A DNA stretch of 64,000 bases from an uncultured Collinsella sp. (GCA_900544095.1 UQTV01000001.1:496001-560000), one strand, 5' to 3'. Counted from the first letter of the stretch, positions 1 through 9,170 are shown. Numbers and translations are program-made. Notes: generated by a model not told the origin, from the sequence alone.

Positions 1-667
1 CAAGCTTGGATGATCCATCTACTTTGGTAACGGCCACAACGGGACAGTTGTGACGTTGAGCCTCGGCGGTGCAGTCCAGCACCTCTTGCGTCAAGCCCGA
101 GTAGCTAAAGGCAATTGCCATATCGCCCTCATGCATGTTCTTGGCACATAAGAGCTGATCATGCCAGTCGTCGTACAGATGGCACTCTTTGTCGACACGC
201 ATGAGCTTTTGCGCCAGGTCGTGCGCGACCAAACGAGAGGCACCAATACCGAACAGATTGACCGCGCGTGCCCGCTTAAGACGGGCCGCGCATCGCTCCA
301 AGACGGTGTAATCGAGCGTTCGCGCCGTCGCCTCGATCGTGCGCACGTTGCTTTTCATCACCTTCCCCACGATACGTTCGACGCTGTCATCCATGGAGAT
401 GTCCTCGAGGGCTACGTCTTTCTTGTCACCTAAGAGCGCCAGCTCGGCAATCAGTTCGCGCTGGAACTCCTTGTAGCCCGCAAAACCCAAACGCTTGCAA
501 AAGCGCAAAATGCTCGAGGGCGAGGAGAACGTGACATCGGCAAGACCGCGGACGGACAGCCCGACCACCTCGTGCGGATGAGCGCTTACATATGCGATGA
601 CATTGCGTTCCGCCGGGCTCGCGCTGAGCTCACGCTCGCGAAGCCGCAAAAGCAATCCGTTTGCCAT
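1..667 (-). CDS. RpiR/MurR family transcriptional regulator (partial, C-terminus off window)
   Basis: The minus-strand frame is open from an ATG at 667 to the window edge, giving about 222 residues of N-terminal and central sequence. The N-terminal third reads as an RpiR-type helix-turn-helix, with a VRGLADVTFSSPSSILRF segment followed by KRLGF. The central part starts a SIS sugar-isomerase domain (NLFGIGASRLVA, then AIAFSYSGLTQEV). Family members are DNA-binding regulators that sense phosphosugars through the SIS domain. A GGAGGTG ribosome-binding site lies about 7 bases before the ATG. The target genes are not visible, and the neighbour at 872 is unrelated. Confidence 0.88.
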   Translation of the reverse strand, partial: MANGLLLRLRERELSASPAERNVIAYVSAHPHEVVGLSVRGLADVTFSSPSSILRFCKRLGFAGYKEFQRELIAELALLGDKKDVALEDISMDDSVERIVGKVMKSNVRTIEATARTLDYTVLERCAARLKRARAVNLFGIGASRLVAHDLAQKLMRVDKECHLYDDWHDQLLCAKNMHEGDMAIAFSYSGLTQEVLDCTAEAQRHNCPVVAVTKVDGSSKL

Positions 668-766
668 CTCAAACACCTCCGTTGAGAAGAATTAAAGACC
701 AACGAACGATTCGTACCGGATACAAACAGCTTTTGCGGTACATTGTGCCGCATCGTGGCGCACAAA

Positions 767-790
767 GGGCGAGCGTTCTACCGCTCGCCC
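767..790 (-). terminator. Hairpin, possible terminator after the VanZ-like gene
   Basis: A perfect 9-bp stem (767-775 with 782-790) has a 6-base loop. It lies about 80 bases past the stop of the VanZ-like gene on the minus strand. Only a short T run (CCCTTTG) follows, so termination is plausible but not strong. It also separates this gene from the RpiR gene. Confidence 0.45.
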
Positions 791-871
791 CTCAAATCCG
801 ACCGCTCGGAAATACGCGCGACACAAAATAATTCAACAAGGTCGCATTATCAGAAACGGGTTTGTTACCGG

Positions 872-1453
872 CTAGCGCCTCGCATGGGCGCCGATCGGCC
901 GAGTCGCATGGCGCACCAACGCCGCCGTCAGCAATACCAACAGCATGGCGGTGACATATCCCACAGCATCGAATCCTAAATCGATAACGTCGAAATGCCT
1001 GCCGGGAACAAAGATCTTATGTACCTGATCGCCAACGGAGCAGGCGGCGCAAAAGAGCAATACGGGCACGCAACGGGAGCATACGCTCCACGGACGCCTG
1101 GAAAGGCAAACCACGACCACCGAGGCGAACAATCCGACGAAGAAAAACTCTACGGTATGGGCAACGCGGCGGACGTTCGTGCCCACCCACATGCGAATGG
1201 AAGCAAGTCGGCCAGACCGGACATTCGAGGCAGCCGAATCGGCGCCCCCGGTCATTCCGTTCTCCGTCTGGGCTTCACCCGTGGCATCGACAGCCTGAAC
1301 GCCCGTAGCCTGGCCCTCCACCACACGCGCGGTGGACTCGCTCAGCAACGACGTCTCCACCGCATTTTGCTCCGTCAGCACCCAGATACCAGCCAGCGTT
1401 GCAGCGAACAGAATGATCGCGGTCCATCCGATTATTTGTTTTATGCGCGCCAA
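872..1453 (-). CDS. VanZ-like family membrane protein
   Basis: The 193-aa protein has a membrane segment near residues 7-25, a polar Ala/Gly/Thr-rich stretch, then a VanZ-like core. The core contains RRVAHTVEFFFVGLF, a DQVHKIFVPGRHFDVIDLG segment and a final hydrophobic helix. VanZ-like proteins are polytopic membrane proteins, some linked to glycopeptide tolerance, mostly of unknown activity. I chose the TTG at 1453 because AAAGGAGG lies 7 bases upstream. A longer 207-aa reading exists but lacks a good ribosome-binding site. No vancomycin-resistance genes are nearby, so resistance should not be inferred. Confidence 0.75.
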   Translation of the reverse strand: MARIKQIIGWTAIILFAATLAGIWVLTEQNAVETSLLSESTARVVEGQATGVQAVDATGEAQTENGMTGGADSAASNVRSGRLASIRMWVGTNVRRVAHTVEFFFVGLFASVVVVCLSRRPWSVCSRCVPVLLFCAACSVGDQVHKIFVPGRHFDVIDLGFDAVGYVTAMLLVLLTAALVRHATRPIGAHARR

Positions 1454-1557
1454 GGGCCAACCTCCTTTTTTGAATATCAGCGAGTGTAGCCCCAAATGAC
1501 ATCGTCACCGTATCAAAATTTGAATCGCAACAGGAAGCGACAAAGCGACGCAAACCC

Positions 1558-2163
1558 CTACCCCGCCTCGCGCATCCAGCGATCGAACGTCCCCACGCAC
1601 ACGCCCAGGCACTTTGCTGCCTGGCTGCGGGTAATATCGCCCGCCTCATAGCTATCGCGTACCAGATCAAACTGAGGAGGGCACGGCTTGCGAGGTCGAC
1701 CGAAACGGACCCCTCGCGCCCGCGCCGCTGCAATTCCCTCCGCTTGGCGCCGATGGATATTCTCGCGCTCCACCTGCGCCACGTAGCTCAGCAGTTGCAG
1801 CACAATATCGGCAATCAGGGTATTAGTCACATCCGGCGTGCCGCTTGCCCTGGCGCGCGTGTCAAGCAATGGCATGTCCAACACCACAATGGCAACCCCG
1901 AGCTCCTTGGTAATGCGACGCCATTCCTCAAGAATCTCGGAGTAATTACGACCAAGTCGGTCGATAGAAAGCACCACCAGCACGTCCCCGTCTCCCAGGA
2001 CGTGCAGCAGCTCGCGATAGCGCGGTCGATCGAAGTCCTTGCCGCTCGCATGGTCGGCATAAATATTCGCCGAGCCCACGCCATAGGCGCCCAGCGCATC
2101 CAGCTGCCGATTAAGATTCTGATCGCGCGAACTCACCCGCGCATAACCATACACCGTCGCCAT
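1558..2163 (-). CDS. Small serine recombinase (resolvase/invertase family), solo
   Basis: The 201-aa protein opens with YGYARVSSRDQNLNRQLDAL, the serine-recombinase catalytic N-terminus with the nucleophilic serine in the RVSS motif. A VLSIDRLGRNYSEILEEW segment follows near residues 70-90. The C-terminus has GRPRKP and a helix-turn-helix ending DRWMREAG. Such enzymes resolve or invert DNA between short sites. The ATG at 2163 is preceded by GGGGATGAG; a TTG 30 bases upstream is an alternative. No transposase or matching partner is adjacent. An imperfect palindrome sits just upstream at 2183-2221. Confidence 0.88.
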   Translation of the reverse strand: MATVYGYARVSSRDQNLNRQLDALGAYGVGSANIYADHASGKDFDRPRYRELLHVLGDGDVLVVLSIDRLGRNYSEILEEWRRITKELGVAIVVLDMPLLDTRARASGTPDVTNTLIADIVLQLLSYVAQVERENIHRRQAEGIAAARARGVRFGRPRKPCPPQFDLVRDSYEAGDITRSQAAKCLGVCVGTFDRWMREAG

Positions 2164-2182
2164 CTCATCCCCGCTTTCTTGT

Positions 2183-2221
2183 AAACCTGCCAAAAAGGGA
2201 CAGGTTTATTTTGGTAGGTTT
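2183..2221. repeat. Dispersed imperfect palindrome, copy 1
   Basis: Two 13-base arms (2183-2195 and 2209-2221) match at 12 positions. They frame a core that begins GGGACAGG. The 18-base string GGGACAGGTTTATTTTGG at 2197-2214 recurs exactly at 14325-14342, again between imperfect inverted arms. This looks like a dispersed intergenic repeat family. Its position next to the serine recombinase start also allows a recombination site or operator. Confidence 0.7.
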
Positions 2222-2283
2222 TACCTCTCGAATAGCAGGTAAGCGGGCGGCCGAGCAGACGGCAAGGTAGCCATGATCCAAAT

Positions 2284-2315
2284 GCGGAGGGCGGCCCCGA
2301 AAGACCGCCCTCCGC
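2284..2315 (-). terminator. Hairpin downstream of rnr
   Basis: A perfect 11-bp GC-rich stem (2284-2294 with 2305-2315) and 10-base loop lie 26 bases past the rnr stop. The following minus-strand bases are only mildly T-rich (ATTTGG). Confidence 0.55.
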
Positions 2316-2340
2316 TCTCCCGCCATGAGTCGAGATTTGG

Positions 2341-4476
2341 CTAATGGATAAGCTTAAAGTCCAAGTGCCCACGCGTGGTATTGACGCGCGAGACCTCGAT
2401 AATCACGCGCTGACCCAGTTCATAGCGAGTCCCCGTGTCGGCACCTGTGAGCGTGAGCGCATCCTCGTCGAACTCGAACCACTCGTTGCCCAGGCTCTTG
2501 ATCGAAACCAAGCCTTCGACCTGCGTCAGGTCCAAGCGCACAAAGAGGCCCATGCTGCTAACCCACGAGACGGTTCCGGCATAGCGCTCGCCCAGACGGT
2601 CCTCATAGTACTGGGCAATCTTGATCTTTTGCGTCGCATGGCTAGCGGCATCTGCCGCGCGCTCGGCATCGCTGCATGCGCGGCAGATCTGCGGCAGAAT
2701 GCGCGGCAGCGACTCGCGCCCCTTGCCGATCAGCCGCGGCGTACGGACCCGGGCGTCCTTGCCGCCGAGCTGCTCATAGGCCAACTGCAGTTTGAGCACG
2801 CGGTGCACCACCAGATCGGGGTAGCGACGGATGGGACTCGTAAAGTGACAGTAGCACGGCGCGGCGAGCGCAAAGTGGCCCTCGTTGCGCGGCTTGTACA
2901 GTGCGCGCTGCATGCTGCGCAGAAGCAGCGTGTTGACGAGCGGTGCGTTGGCCGTACCGGCGGCAGCATCAACTGCAGCCTGTAGCTCATCGGGACTCCC
3001 CAGGGCGATACCGGCAGCACGGCGATCGTCGATGATGCCTAGCTGCGCCAGCGCAACGGCGGCACCGTGCAGGCTATCGGGGCTCGGATCCTCATGCACG
3101 CGATAGCAGGCCTCGATATCACGGTCTGCCAGCCACTCTGCAACGCACTCGTTGGCGAGTAGCATGGCTTCCTCGATAAGCGACGTGGCACACGAACGCT
3201 CGCGCGCCACAATCTGCACGGGTACTCCGTCCTCATCCAATAGAGCGCGAATCTCGGCCGTGTCAAAATCGACTGAGCCGCGGGCACGACGAATACGACG
3301 GCGAAGTTCGGCGAGTTCGTTGGCGGCGACAAGGAAATCGCCGAGGTCGACGTTATAGCCGCGAGCAGTTTCCTCGCACGCAAGACCGCGCTCAAGCGCC
3401 TCCTCGCGCGAGGCCTCAGCAGCCGCAACATCCTCAGCGGCGCCTTCCAGCACCGAATACTCAACCGCGCCGGCACGCACCAGCAGCGCCTCGGCGCCGT
3501 CATAGTCCATACGCACACGCGAGCGAATCACGCTGGGGTAAGGATCGTAATGCCGCACGCGACCCTGCGCATCGAGCTCAATGTCAACGGTAAACGCAAG
3601 ACGGTCCTCGTCAGGGCGAAGCGAGCATAGGTCACAGGACAGGCGTTCGGGCAGCATGGGAAGCACGCGATCGGCCAGATACACCGATGTCGTACGATGG
3701 CGAGCCTCAAGATCGATATGCCCGTCCCAAGCCACATAGTGAGAAACGTCAGCGATATGCACACCCAGCTTGTAGCCACCCTCGGGCGTGCGCTCAAGCG
3801 AAATGGCATCGTCAAAGTCGCGCGCGTCGACCGGGTCGATCGTGATGACAAAGCGGTCGCGCAGATCGCGGCGGAGCGGGTCCTTAAGCGCCGCGGACAC
3901 ATCGAGCGAAAGCCCCTCGGCCTCGTCCAGCGCGGCCTCGGGATAGCTATCGGTATAGCCGTAACGCGCCATCACATATTGAACGCCCAAATCGGGCGCG
4001 TCATCTCCGCCAATGCGGCGTTCGATCGTCACGGTGCCCGATTCCAGGCGCGTCGGGTAGGTCAAAATGCGCGCGACAACGGCATCACCCGGGTGGACGC
4101 CCAGACGATCCGCCGAGGTATCCTCGGGCAGAATGAAGAAGTCGGCTTTCAGACGCGAATCGAGTGGCTCGATCACACCAAGCGGACCGGCGGTCTGGTA
4201 CGTGCCCACCACGCTTATGGCTGCGCGCTCAACCACGCCTTCGATCACGGCGCGCCGTTCACCGTGCGGGCTGTTCTTAATGCTCACGGCAACGGTATCG
4301 CCATCCATGATCTCGCGCTTACCGCGGCCCATAACCTTGTAGTCGCCGCTCTCGGTTATGACATAGGCGCCATGCTCATGGAGCTGCACGCGCCCGGTCA
4401 GGCTCGGACGGCGTTCGCTGCGCACCGGCCCACGCTTATTGCGGGCACCGCGCTTATGCTTGTTATTGCGCCCCAT
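2341..4476 (-). CDS. rnr: Ribonuclease R (RNase II/R family 3'-5' exoribonuclease)
   Basis: The 711-aa protein degrades structured RNA processively from the 3' end. The N-terminus is a short basic leader (GRNNKHKRGARNKRG) followed by a cold-shock-like domain (TGRVQLHEHGAYV). The RNB catalytic centre is visible as DPVDARDFDDAI near residue 215, with the metal-binding aspartates. HFTSPIRRYPDLVVHR marks the RNB end. A C-terminal S1 domain starts near YAGTVSWVSSMGLFVRL. The length is slightly short of the E. coli enzyme and fits actinobacterial versions. AAGGAGG precedes the ATG. No smpB or secG is adjacent. Confidence 0.96.
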   Translation of the reverse strand: MGRNNKHKRGARNKRGPVRSERRPSLTGRVQLHEHGAYVITESGDYKVMGRGKREIMDGDTVAVSIKNSPHGERRAVIEGVVERAAISVVGTYQTAGPLGVIEPLDSRLKADFFILPEDTSADRLGVHPGDAVVARILTYPTRLESGTVTIERRIGGDDAPDLGVQYVMARYGYTDSYPEAALDEAEGLSLDVSAALKDPLRRDLRDRFVITIDPVDARDFDDAISLERTPEGGYKLGVHIADVSHYVAWDGHIDLEARHRTTSVYLADRVLPMLPERLSCDLCSLRPDEDRLAFTVDIELDAQGRVRHYDPYPSVIRSRVRMDYDGAEALLVRAGAVEYSVLEGAAEDVAAAEASREEALERGLACEETARGYNVDLGDFLVAANELAELRRRIRRARGSVDFDTAEIRALLDEDGVPVQIVARERSCATSLIEEAMLLANECVAEWLADRDIEACYRVHEDPSPDSLHGAAVALAQLGIIDDRRAAGIALGSPDELQAAVDAAAGTANAPLVNTLLLRSMQRALYKPRNEGHFALAAPCYCHFTSPIRRYPDLVVHRVLKLQLAYEQLGGKDARVRTPRLIGKGRESLPRILPQICRACSDAERAADAASHATQKIKIAQYYEDRLGERYAGTVSWVSSMGLFVRLDLTQVEGLVSIKSLGNEWFEFDEDALTLTGADTGTRYELGQRVIIEVSRVNTTRGHLDFKLIH

Positions 4477-4553
4477 GGCGCCTCCTTGCTATCGATGACG
4501 AACTCCAAAGAGTCTACCCAAATGATTCGCTTTCCTGCCGTCCCCTAGAGATC

Positions 4554-4587
4554 AAAAAACGGGCCGCCCCATAAGAGACGACCCGTT
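4554..4587 (-). terminator. Rho-independent terminator of ftsEX
   Basis: Arms 4558-4563 and 4582-4587 pair perfectly and extend inward imperfectly. Six T residues follow on the minus strand. It lies about 25 bases past the ftsX stop. Confidence 0.85.
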
Positions 4588-4611
4588 GGAAGGGATGAAT
4601 TCCAGGCATGC

Positions 4612-5532
4612 CTACACGCGCAGGTAGCGGCGCATGGCTATGGCAGAACCAAAGAGACCGATAATCACACCGACCAGAATCAGCGCAGCATAGGTCACCA
4701 GGTAGTACTGCATCGGCAGGGCAAACGACATCCAGCCGATGCTCTCCTGCAAACGCGGAATCATCAGATTGCGCAGCAGCTCCAGAACGCCGATGGAAAG
4801 CAGCGAGCCCAAAATGGCCTGCAGTACGCCCTCGGTGATAAACGGGCCGCGAATGAAGCCGTTGCTGGCGCCGACCAGACGCATAATCGCAATCTCACGA
4901 CGACGCGCCGTGATGGACAGGCGAATCGTGTTGTTGATGAAGATGAATGCGATAAAGGTCAAAAGGCCAACGAGCACCACGGCGGCGATGCGGATGTAGT
5001 TGGTCACCTGGAACAGGCGGCTCACTTCCTCTTGGCCGTACAGCACGCTCGCGTTGACGTCGCCGTCATCCGCGATCTTCTGGAAGTCGGCGTTCTTCTT
5101 GAGCTTCTGGGCCGTGCTCTCGACCTTGGACGGATCGTCCATCTCAATTGCAAACGAAGCCGGCAGCGGGTTCTGGCCATCGAGCGCGCTCATGGTGGCG
5201 TCGGCGTTGCCCGACATCTTGCTCGTATACTCGGCCAGCGCGTCGTCCTTGTCCTTATAGGTCACGGACTTGACGTTATTCCACGTCTTAAGCTCGGCCT
5301 CAAAAGCCTGAACATCAGCCTGATCGGCGTCATCGCTAATAAAGGCGTTGATGACAACCTGATCCTCGACGGTGCCGATCACGGAGTTCAGCATCGCGGA
5401 GCCCATGATGAACAGGCCGATGATAAACAGCGAAAGGAAGATCGTGATGACGGCGCCGAGCGAGGTAGTCCAGTTACGGAAGAAGTGACTGATTGCCTCT
5501 TTGAAGGAGTAGCCCACGTTAGTTGGTGCCAT
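4612..5532 (-). CDS. ftsX: Cell-division protein FtsX (permease-like subunit of FtsEX)
   Basis: The 306-aa protein has an N-terminal cytoplasmic stretch (FKEAISHFFRNW), a first membrane helix at about 20-45, a large extracellular domain at about 50-170, and three more helices at about 175-300. This is the FtsX topology. FtsX works with FtsE at the division site and couples ATP hydrolysis to activation of peptidoglycan hydrolases. The start overlaps the end of ftsE by 14 bases, so the two are translationally coupled. A terminator follows. Confidence 0.95.
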   Translation of the reverse strand: MAPTNVGYSFKEAISHFFRNWTTSLGAVITIFLSLFIIGLFIMGSAMLNSVIGTVEDQVVINAFISDDADQADVQAFEAELKTWNNVKSVTYKDKDDALAEYTSKMSGNADATMSALDGQNPLPASFAIEMDDPSKVESTAQKLKKNADFQKIADDGDVNASVLYGQEEVSRLFQVTNYIRIAAVVLVGLLTFIAFIFINNTIRLSITARRREIAIMRLVGASNGFIRGPFITEGVLQAILGSLLSIGVLELLRNLMIPRLQESIGWMSFALPMQYYLVTYAALILVGVIIGLFGSAIAMRRYLRV

Positions 5533-6739
5533 AGTTGCCGTAACCTCCCCTCTCCTGGTCGCGGATAACGTGGCCGCCCTCGAGGGCGATCACGCGACGG
5601 TGCATGCTATCGACCATCTCGCGGTCGTGCGTGGCGACGATCACGGTGGTGCCGGTGCGGTTAATACGCTCGAGCAGCTTCATGATGCCCAGCGAAATCG
5701 CCGGGTCGAGGTTGCCCGTGGGCTCGTCACAGATCAAAAGCGGCGGGCGGTTGACCATGGCGCGGGCAACGGCAACGCGCTGCTGCTCGCCACCGGAAAG
5801 CTGATCGGGCAGCGAGTCCATCTGATCAGCCAGGCCGACCAGACGCAGCACCTCGGGAACCTGGCTGCGAATAACGCCCTTGGGCTTGCCGATGCACTGC
5901 AGGGCAAACGCCACGTTTTCGTAGGCAGATTTTTGAGGCAGAAGCTTAAAGTCCTGGAACACGGCGCCAATCTGACGGCGCAGGAACGGAACCTTGCGAT
6001 TCTTGATCTTCATGAGGTCCTGACCGGCAACCAGGATGCGGCCGCTCGTCGGCTTGACGTCGCGGTTGAGCGTCGACAGCAGCGTGGTCTTACCCGAGCC
6101 GGAATGACCGACCAGGAAGACGAACTCGCCCGGATAGATCTCGATGTTGATGTCGTCGAGTGCAGGCTTGTTGGGCTGTGCCGGATAGATCTTGGTGACA
6201 TGCTCCATAAGGATGACGGGCTCGACACCGGCCTGCTTGGCCATCTTCTTGCGGCTGGCTTGCGGATCGATGGGCGCAAACACCGACGTAAAATCGGGGT
6301 TGTTGAGCGCGTTATCGAGGCTTGCGACCTCGGCGGCCTGATCGCTCTCGACCACCGGGGCAGCAGGCTGCGTGGGATCGGGAATAGCGGCAAAGAGACC
6401 GGACTGCGCAGGCTGAGGAACCGGCGTCGCAGGGGCCATGGGGTCGGGAATGCCGGCCATGGTAGGCTGCGGCGCGGCGGCGCCAGCCTGAGGCTGCTCC
6501 ACGCGAGCGGTCACGGCCTGAACGGGCTCAAAACCCGCCGTGCCGGAAAGCGCGACATCGCTGGTGGGATTGTAGGCAAAGGGATCGGATGCCGGCTGTG
6601 CCTGATCTGCCGGCTGAGTGGGGGCCTGAGCAACAGGCTGGCCCTCTGAATCCGGAGTGGCGAAACGACTGCCCTGGACGCCTGTCTGCGTCTTGGGGGC
6701 ATCATCGCCCGCACCGGAGGTACGGAAGTGGTTACCCAC
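5519..6739 (-). CDS. ftsE: Cell-division ATP-binding protein FtsE with long disordered N-terminal extension
   Basis: The C-terminal 230 residues are a normal FtsE: Walker A GHSGSGKTT at 211-219, signature LSGGEQQRVAVARA, Walker B LLICDEPTGNLD and an ATHD H-loop. The first 170 residues are rich in Pro, Ala and Gln, with repeated IPDP and TQPA units, and resemble no fold. FtsE is usually about 230 aa, so the extension is unusual. The GTG at 6739 has AAGGAG upstream. An internal ATG at codon 166 would give a normal-length protein but has no well-spaced ribosome-binding site. Confidence 0.93.
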   Translation of the reverse strand: MGNHFRTSGAGDDAPKTQTGVQGSRFATPDSEGQPVAQAPTQPADQAQPASDPFAYNPTSDVALSGTAGFEPVQAVTARVEQPQAGAAAPQPTMAGIPDPMAPATPVPQPAQSGLFAAIPDPTQPAAPVVESDQAAEVASLDNALNNPDFTSVFAPIDPQASRKKMAKQAGVEPVILMEHVTKIYPAQPNKPALDDINIEIYPGEFVFLVGHSGSGKTTLLSTLNRDVKPTSGRILVAGQDLMKIKNRKVPFLRRQIGAVFQDFKLLPQKSAYENVAFALQCIGKPKGVIRSQVPEVLRLVGLADQMDSLPDQLSGGEQQRVAVARAMVNRPPLLICDEPTGNLDPAISLGIMKLLERINRTGTTVIVATHDREMVDSMHRRVIALEGGHVIRDQERGGYGNYGTN

Positions 6740-6842
6740 TGGTGCTCCTTATCGTCGTGCGTTTAAACTACATGAGCGCTTTGTATTTTAGCAGCATTAG
6801 CTTTGCTGCACATAAGAAGCATGGCGGGGTTTGGGTCTCACC

Positions 6843-6970
6843 GGCCGGGCGCAGGGTTACCTCCCAAATCGTCCTCGCGCATGGCCGGCATTTGTCCTGC
6901 TCCTGCGGAGCTGCGGACAAACGCCGGCCTGCGCTGCGGAAAGATTTGGGAGGCAACCCTGCGCCCGGCC
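6843..6970. repeat. 128-bp imperfect palindrome (long hairpin element)
   Basis: Outer arms 6843-6870 and 6943-6970 are inverted copies matching at 27 of 28 bases. An inner pair, about 6883-6897 with 6920-6934, matches at 14 of 15. The transcript of either strand would fold into one long rod. No terminal target duplication or transposase is visible. Confidence 0.85.
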
Positions 6971-7109
6971 TGCGGCTACTATGGGGCCGACGCACCAACT
7001 TGAGATGCTGCGCATACAAAGTTGGAAGGGTCTGAATTGCACTTTGTTGGGATGGGCCCGTTTCCCCATGGGAACTTTGCTTGGCAGGACTCTAATTTAA
7101 ATTCAGCAT

Positions 7110-7142
7110 AAACAGGGGCGCCCTCTTTGAGGACGCCCCTGT
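7110..7142 (-). terminator. Terminator after the transketolase pair
   Basis: ACAGGGGCG at 7112-7120 pairs with 7134-7142. The stem continues inward to a 3-base loop with one or two wobbles. It is followed on the minus strand by TTTATG and lies about 48 bases past the stop at 7190. Confidence 0.8.
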
Positions 7143-7189
7143 TCTGGCTTGTTTGCGGTTGTCGACGCGATACTTTGCCTCGTCTTGCC

Positions 7190-8131
7190 TTATGCCAAGA
7201 ACTCCTTGGTGGTCGCCACGATGTTGGCGGCGTCCAGGCCGTACTTGTGCAGGAGCTCGGCACCCGGGCCGGACTCGCCGAAGGTGTCGTTGACACCGAT
7301 CTTCTTGAGCGGCGTCGGGCACTGCTCGCACAGGACGTCGGCAACGGCGCTGCCCAGGCCACCGATCACAGAGTGCTCCTCGACGGTCACGACGTGGCCG
7401 GTCTTGGTGGCGCTCTTGACGATCAGGTCGGCATCGATGGGCTTGATGGTGTGCATGTTGATGACCTCGGCGTCGATGCCCTCGGCAGCGAGCTGCTCGG
7501 CGGCCTCGAGAGCCTCGCCGACCATCAGGCCGCAGGCGATGATGGTCACATCGGCGCCCTCGCGCATGACAATGCCCTTACCCAACTCGAACTTGTAGGT
7601 CTCGGGGTCGTTGATAACCGGCGAGGCCAAACGGGTGAAGCGCATGTACACCGGACCGTCGCACTCGTAGGCGGCGCGCGTCACGGCGCGGGCCTCCACG
7701 TCGTCGGCGGGAACAATTACGGTCATGCCGGGGATGACGCGCATGAGGGCGATATCCTCGCAGCACTGGTGCGTGGCGCCGTCCTCGCCCACCGAGATGC
7801 CGGCGTGCGTGGCACCGATCTTAACGTTGAGGTGCGGGTAGCCGATGGAGTTGCGGACCTGCTCAAAGGCGCGACCGGCAGCGAACATGGCAAAGGTACT
7901 CGCGAAGGCAACACGACCAGTGGTCGCGATACCGGCGGCGACGCCCATCAGGTTGCTCTCGGCAATGCCCACATCGAAGAAGCGGTCGGGGCAAGCGGCC
8001 TTAAACTTACCGGTCTGCGTGGCGGCGGCCAGGTCGGCGTCGAGGACCACAAAGTCATCGTGCTCGTTGGCGAGCTCGACGAGGGCCTCGCCGTAGCTTA
8101 CACGCGTGGCGATTTTCTTGACGTCTGCCAT
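7190..8131 (-). CDS. Transketolase, C-terminal subunit
   Basis: The 313-aa protein matches the second half of transketolase: a pyrimidine-binding domain (DFVVLDADLAAATQTGKF, then FDVGIAESNLMGVAAGIA with the conserved Glu) and a C-terminal domain with VVTVEEHSVIGGLGSAVA. With the N-terminal subunit it moves two-carbon units between sugar phosphates in the non-oxidative pentose phosphate pathway. The ATG at 8131 follows the partner's stop by one base and has GAGGAG upstream. A longer reading into the partner gene is spurious. Confidence 0.93.
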   Translation of the reverse strand: MADVKKIATRVSYGEALVELANEHDDFVVLDADLAAATQTGKFKAACPDRFFDVGIAESNLMGVAAGIATTGRVAFASTFAMFAAGRAFEQVRNSIGYPHLNVKIGATHAGISVGEDGATHQCCEDIALMRVIPGMTVIVPADDVEARAVTRAAYECDGPVYMRFTRLASPVINDPETYKFELGKGIVMREGADVTIIACGLMVGEALEAAEQLAAEGIDAEVINMHTIKPIDADLIVKSATKTGHVVTVEEHSVIGGLGSAVADVLCEQCPTPLKKIGVNDTFGESGPGAELLHKYGLDAANIVATTKEFLA

Positions 8132-8132
8132 C

Positions 8133-8963
8133 CTAGAGCTCCTCTCCGGCGGCCGTGAGCTCTGCCATGGCCTGCTCAAACTGTTCATCGTTGGGGGCCT
8201 TGCCGTGCCAGCCAACCTGGTTCTCCATAAAGGACACGCCCTTGCCCTTTGTGGTCTCGGCGATAATGGCGGTCGGCTGCCCCTTGGTGGCGCGAGCCTC
8301 GGCAAAGGCGGCGCGGATCTGGTCGAAGTCGTTGCCGTCGGCGAGCTCAACCACGTGGAACTTGAACGCGCGGAACTTGTCGGCGAGCGGCATGGGGTCG
8401 TTGACCTCCTCGACGGGACCGTCAATCTGAAGGCCGTTGTGGTCGACGATCACGCAGAGGTTATCGAGCTGCTGGTTGCCGGCAAACATGGCGGCCTCCC
8501 AGACCTGGCCCTCCTCGCTCTCGCCATCACCCAGCAGGGCGTACGTGCGATAAGTATCGCCCCAGTGCTTGGCGGCAACGGCCATGCCCACGGCGGCGGA
8601 AATGCCCTGGCCGAGCGAGCCGGTGGACATGTCGACGCCCGGGGTGTCGTTCATGTTGGGGTGACCCTGCAGGTGGCTGCCGATGTGGCGCAGCGTCTCA
8701 AGATCCTCCTTGGGGAAGAACCCGCGCTCGGCGAGCACGGCGTACAGGCCCGGAGCGCAATGGCCCTTGGAGAGCACAAAACGGTCGCGATCGGCCTTGC
8801 GGGGATCGGACGGGTCGACGTTCATTTCCTCAAAGTACAGATAGGTCATGATGTCGGCAGCACCGAGCGAACCGCCCGGATGGCCGGACTTGGCAGCGTG
8901 CACGCCGGTGACGATGCCCTTCCTTACCTCGTTGGCAACCTTTTTGAGCTCTTCGTCGCTCAT
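8133..8963 (-). CDS. Transketolase, N-terminal subunit (thiamine diphosphate binding)
   Basis: The 276-aa protein carries the diphosphate-binding half of transketolase: VHAAKSGHPGGSLGAADI, DRFVLSKGHCAPGLYAVL, and the cofactor motif GDGESEEGQVWEAAMFAGN near 150-168. It needs the downstream C-terminal subunit to form the active site. Split transketolases are common in archaea and anaerobic bacteria. AAAGGAAGG precedes the ATG. Confidence 0.94.
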   Translation of the reverse strand: MSDEELKKVANEVRKGIVTGVHAAKSGHPGGSLGAADIMTYLYFEEMNVDPSDPRKADRDRFVLSKGHCAPGLYAVLAERGFFPKEDLETLRHIGSHLQGHPNMNDTPGVDMSTGSLGQGISAAVGMAVAAKHWGDTYRTYALLGDGESEEGQVWEAAMFAGNQQLDNLCVIVDHNGLQIDGPVEEVNDPMPLADKFRAFKFHVVELADGNDFDQIRAAFAEARATKGQPTAIIAETTKGKGVSFMENQVGWHGKAPNDEQFEQAMAELTAAGEEL

Positions 8964-9170
8964 TGTGCCTTCCTTTCATCCTCTTTAGACAAGATGCGCA
9001 CGGCACCGAAGGTAATCCCAACACAGCCGCAATGCACGTACGTCATTCATTATGCTGGAAACTGATGGCTTTACCAGAGTTTTTATCATTATTTGAACAA
9101 TTTAGCAGGCAGAACCGCTGATGAAACGGTTTATCAATGTGAACGTCTTTTGGATGGAACGCGGTCGCCC

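Larger units (their letters stand above)
6740..7189. other. Intergenic region between ftsE and the transketolase genes
   Basis: These 450 bases hold no convincing gene. The centre is the long palindrome at 6843-6970, and the right end carries the transketolase terminator. The short reading frames on both strands are products of the palindrome, as shown by the same PGAGLPPKS string on opposite strands. Confidence 0.75.

Noticed and set aside
872..1453. VanZ-like gene as vancomycin resistance
   Set aside because: No vanHAX-type genes are nearby, and the VanZ-like family is mostly unrelated to resistance.
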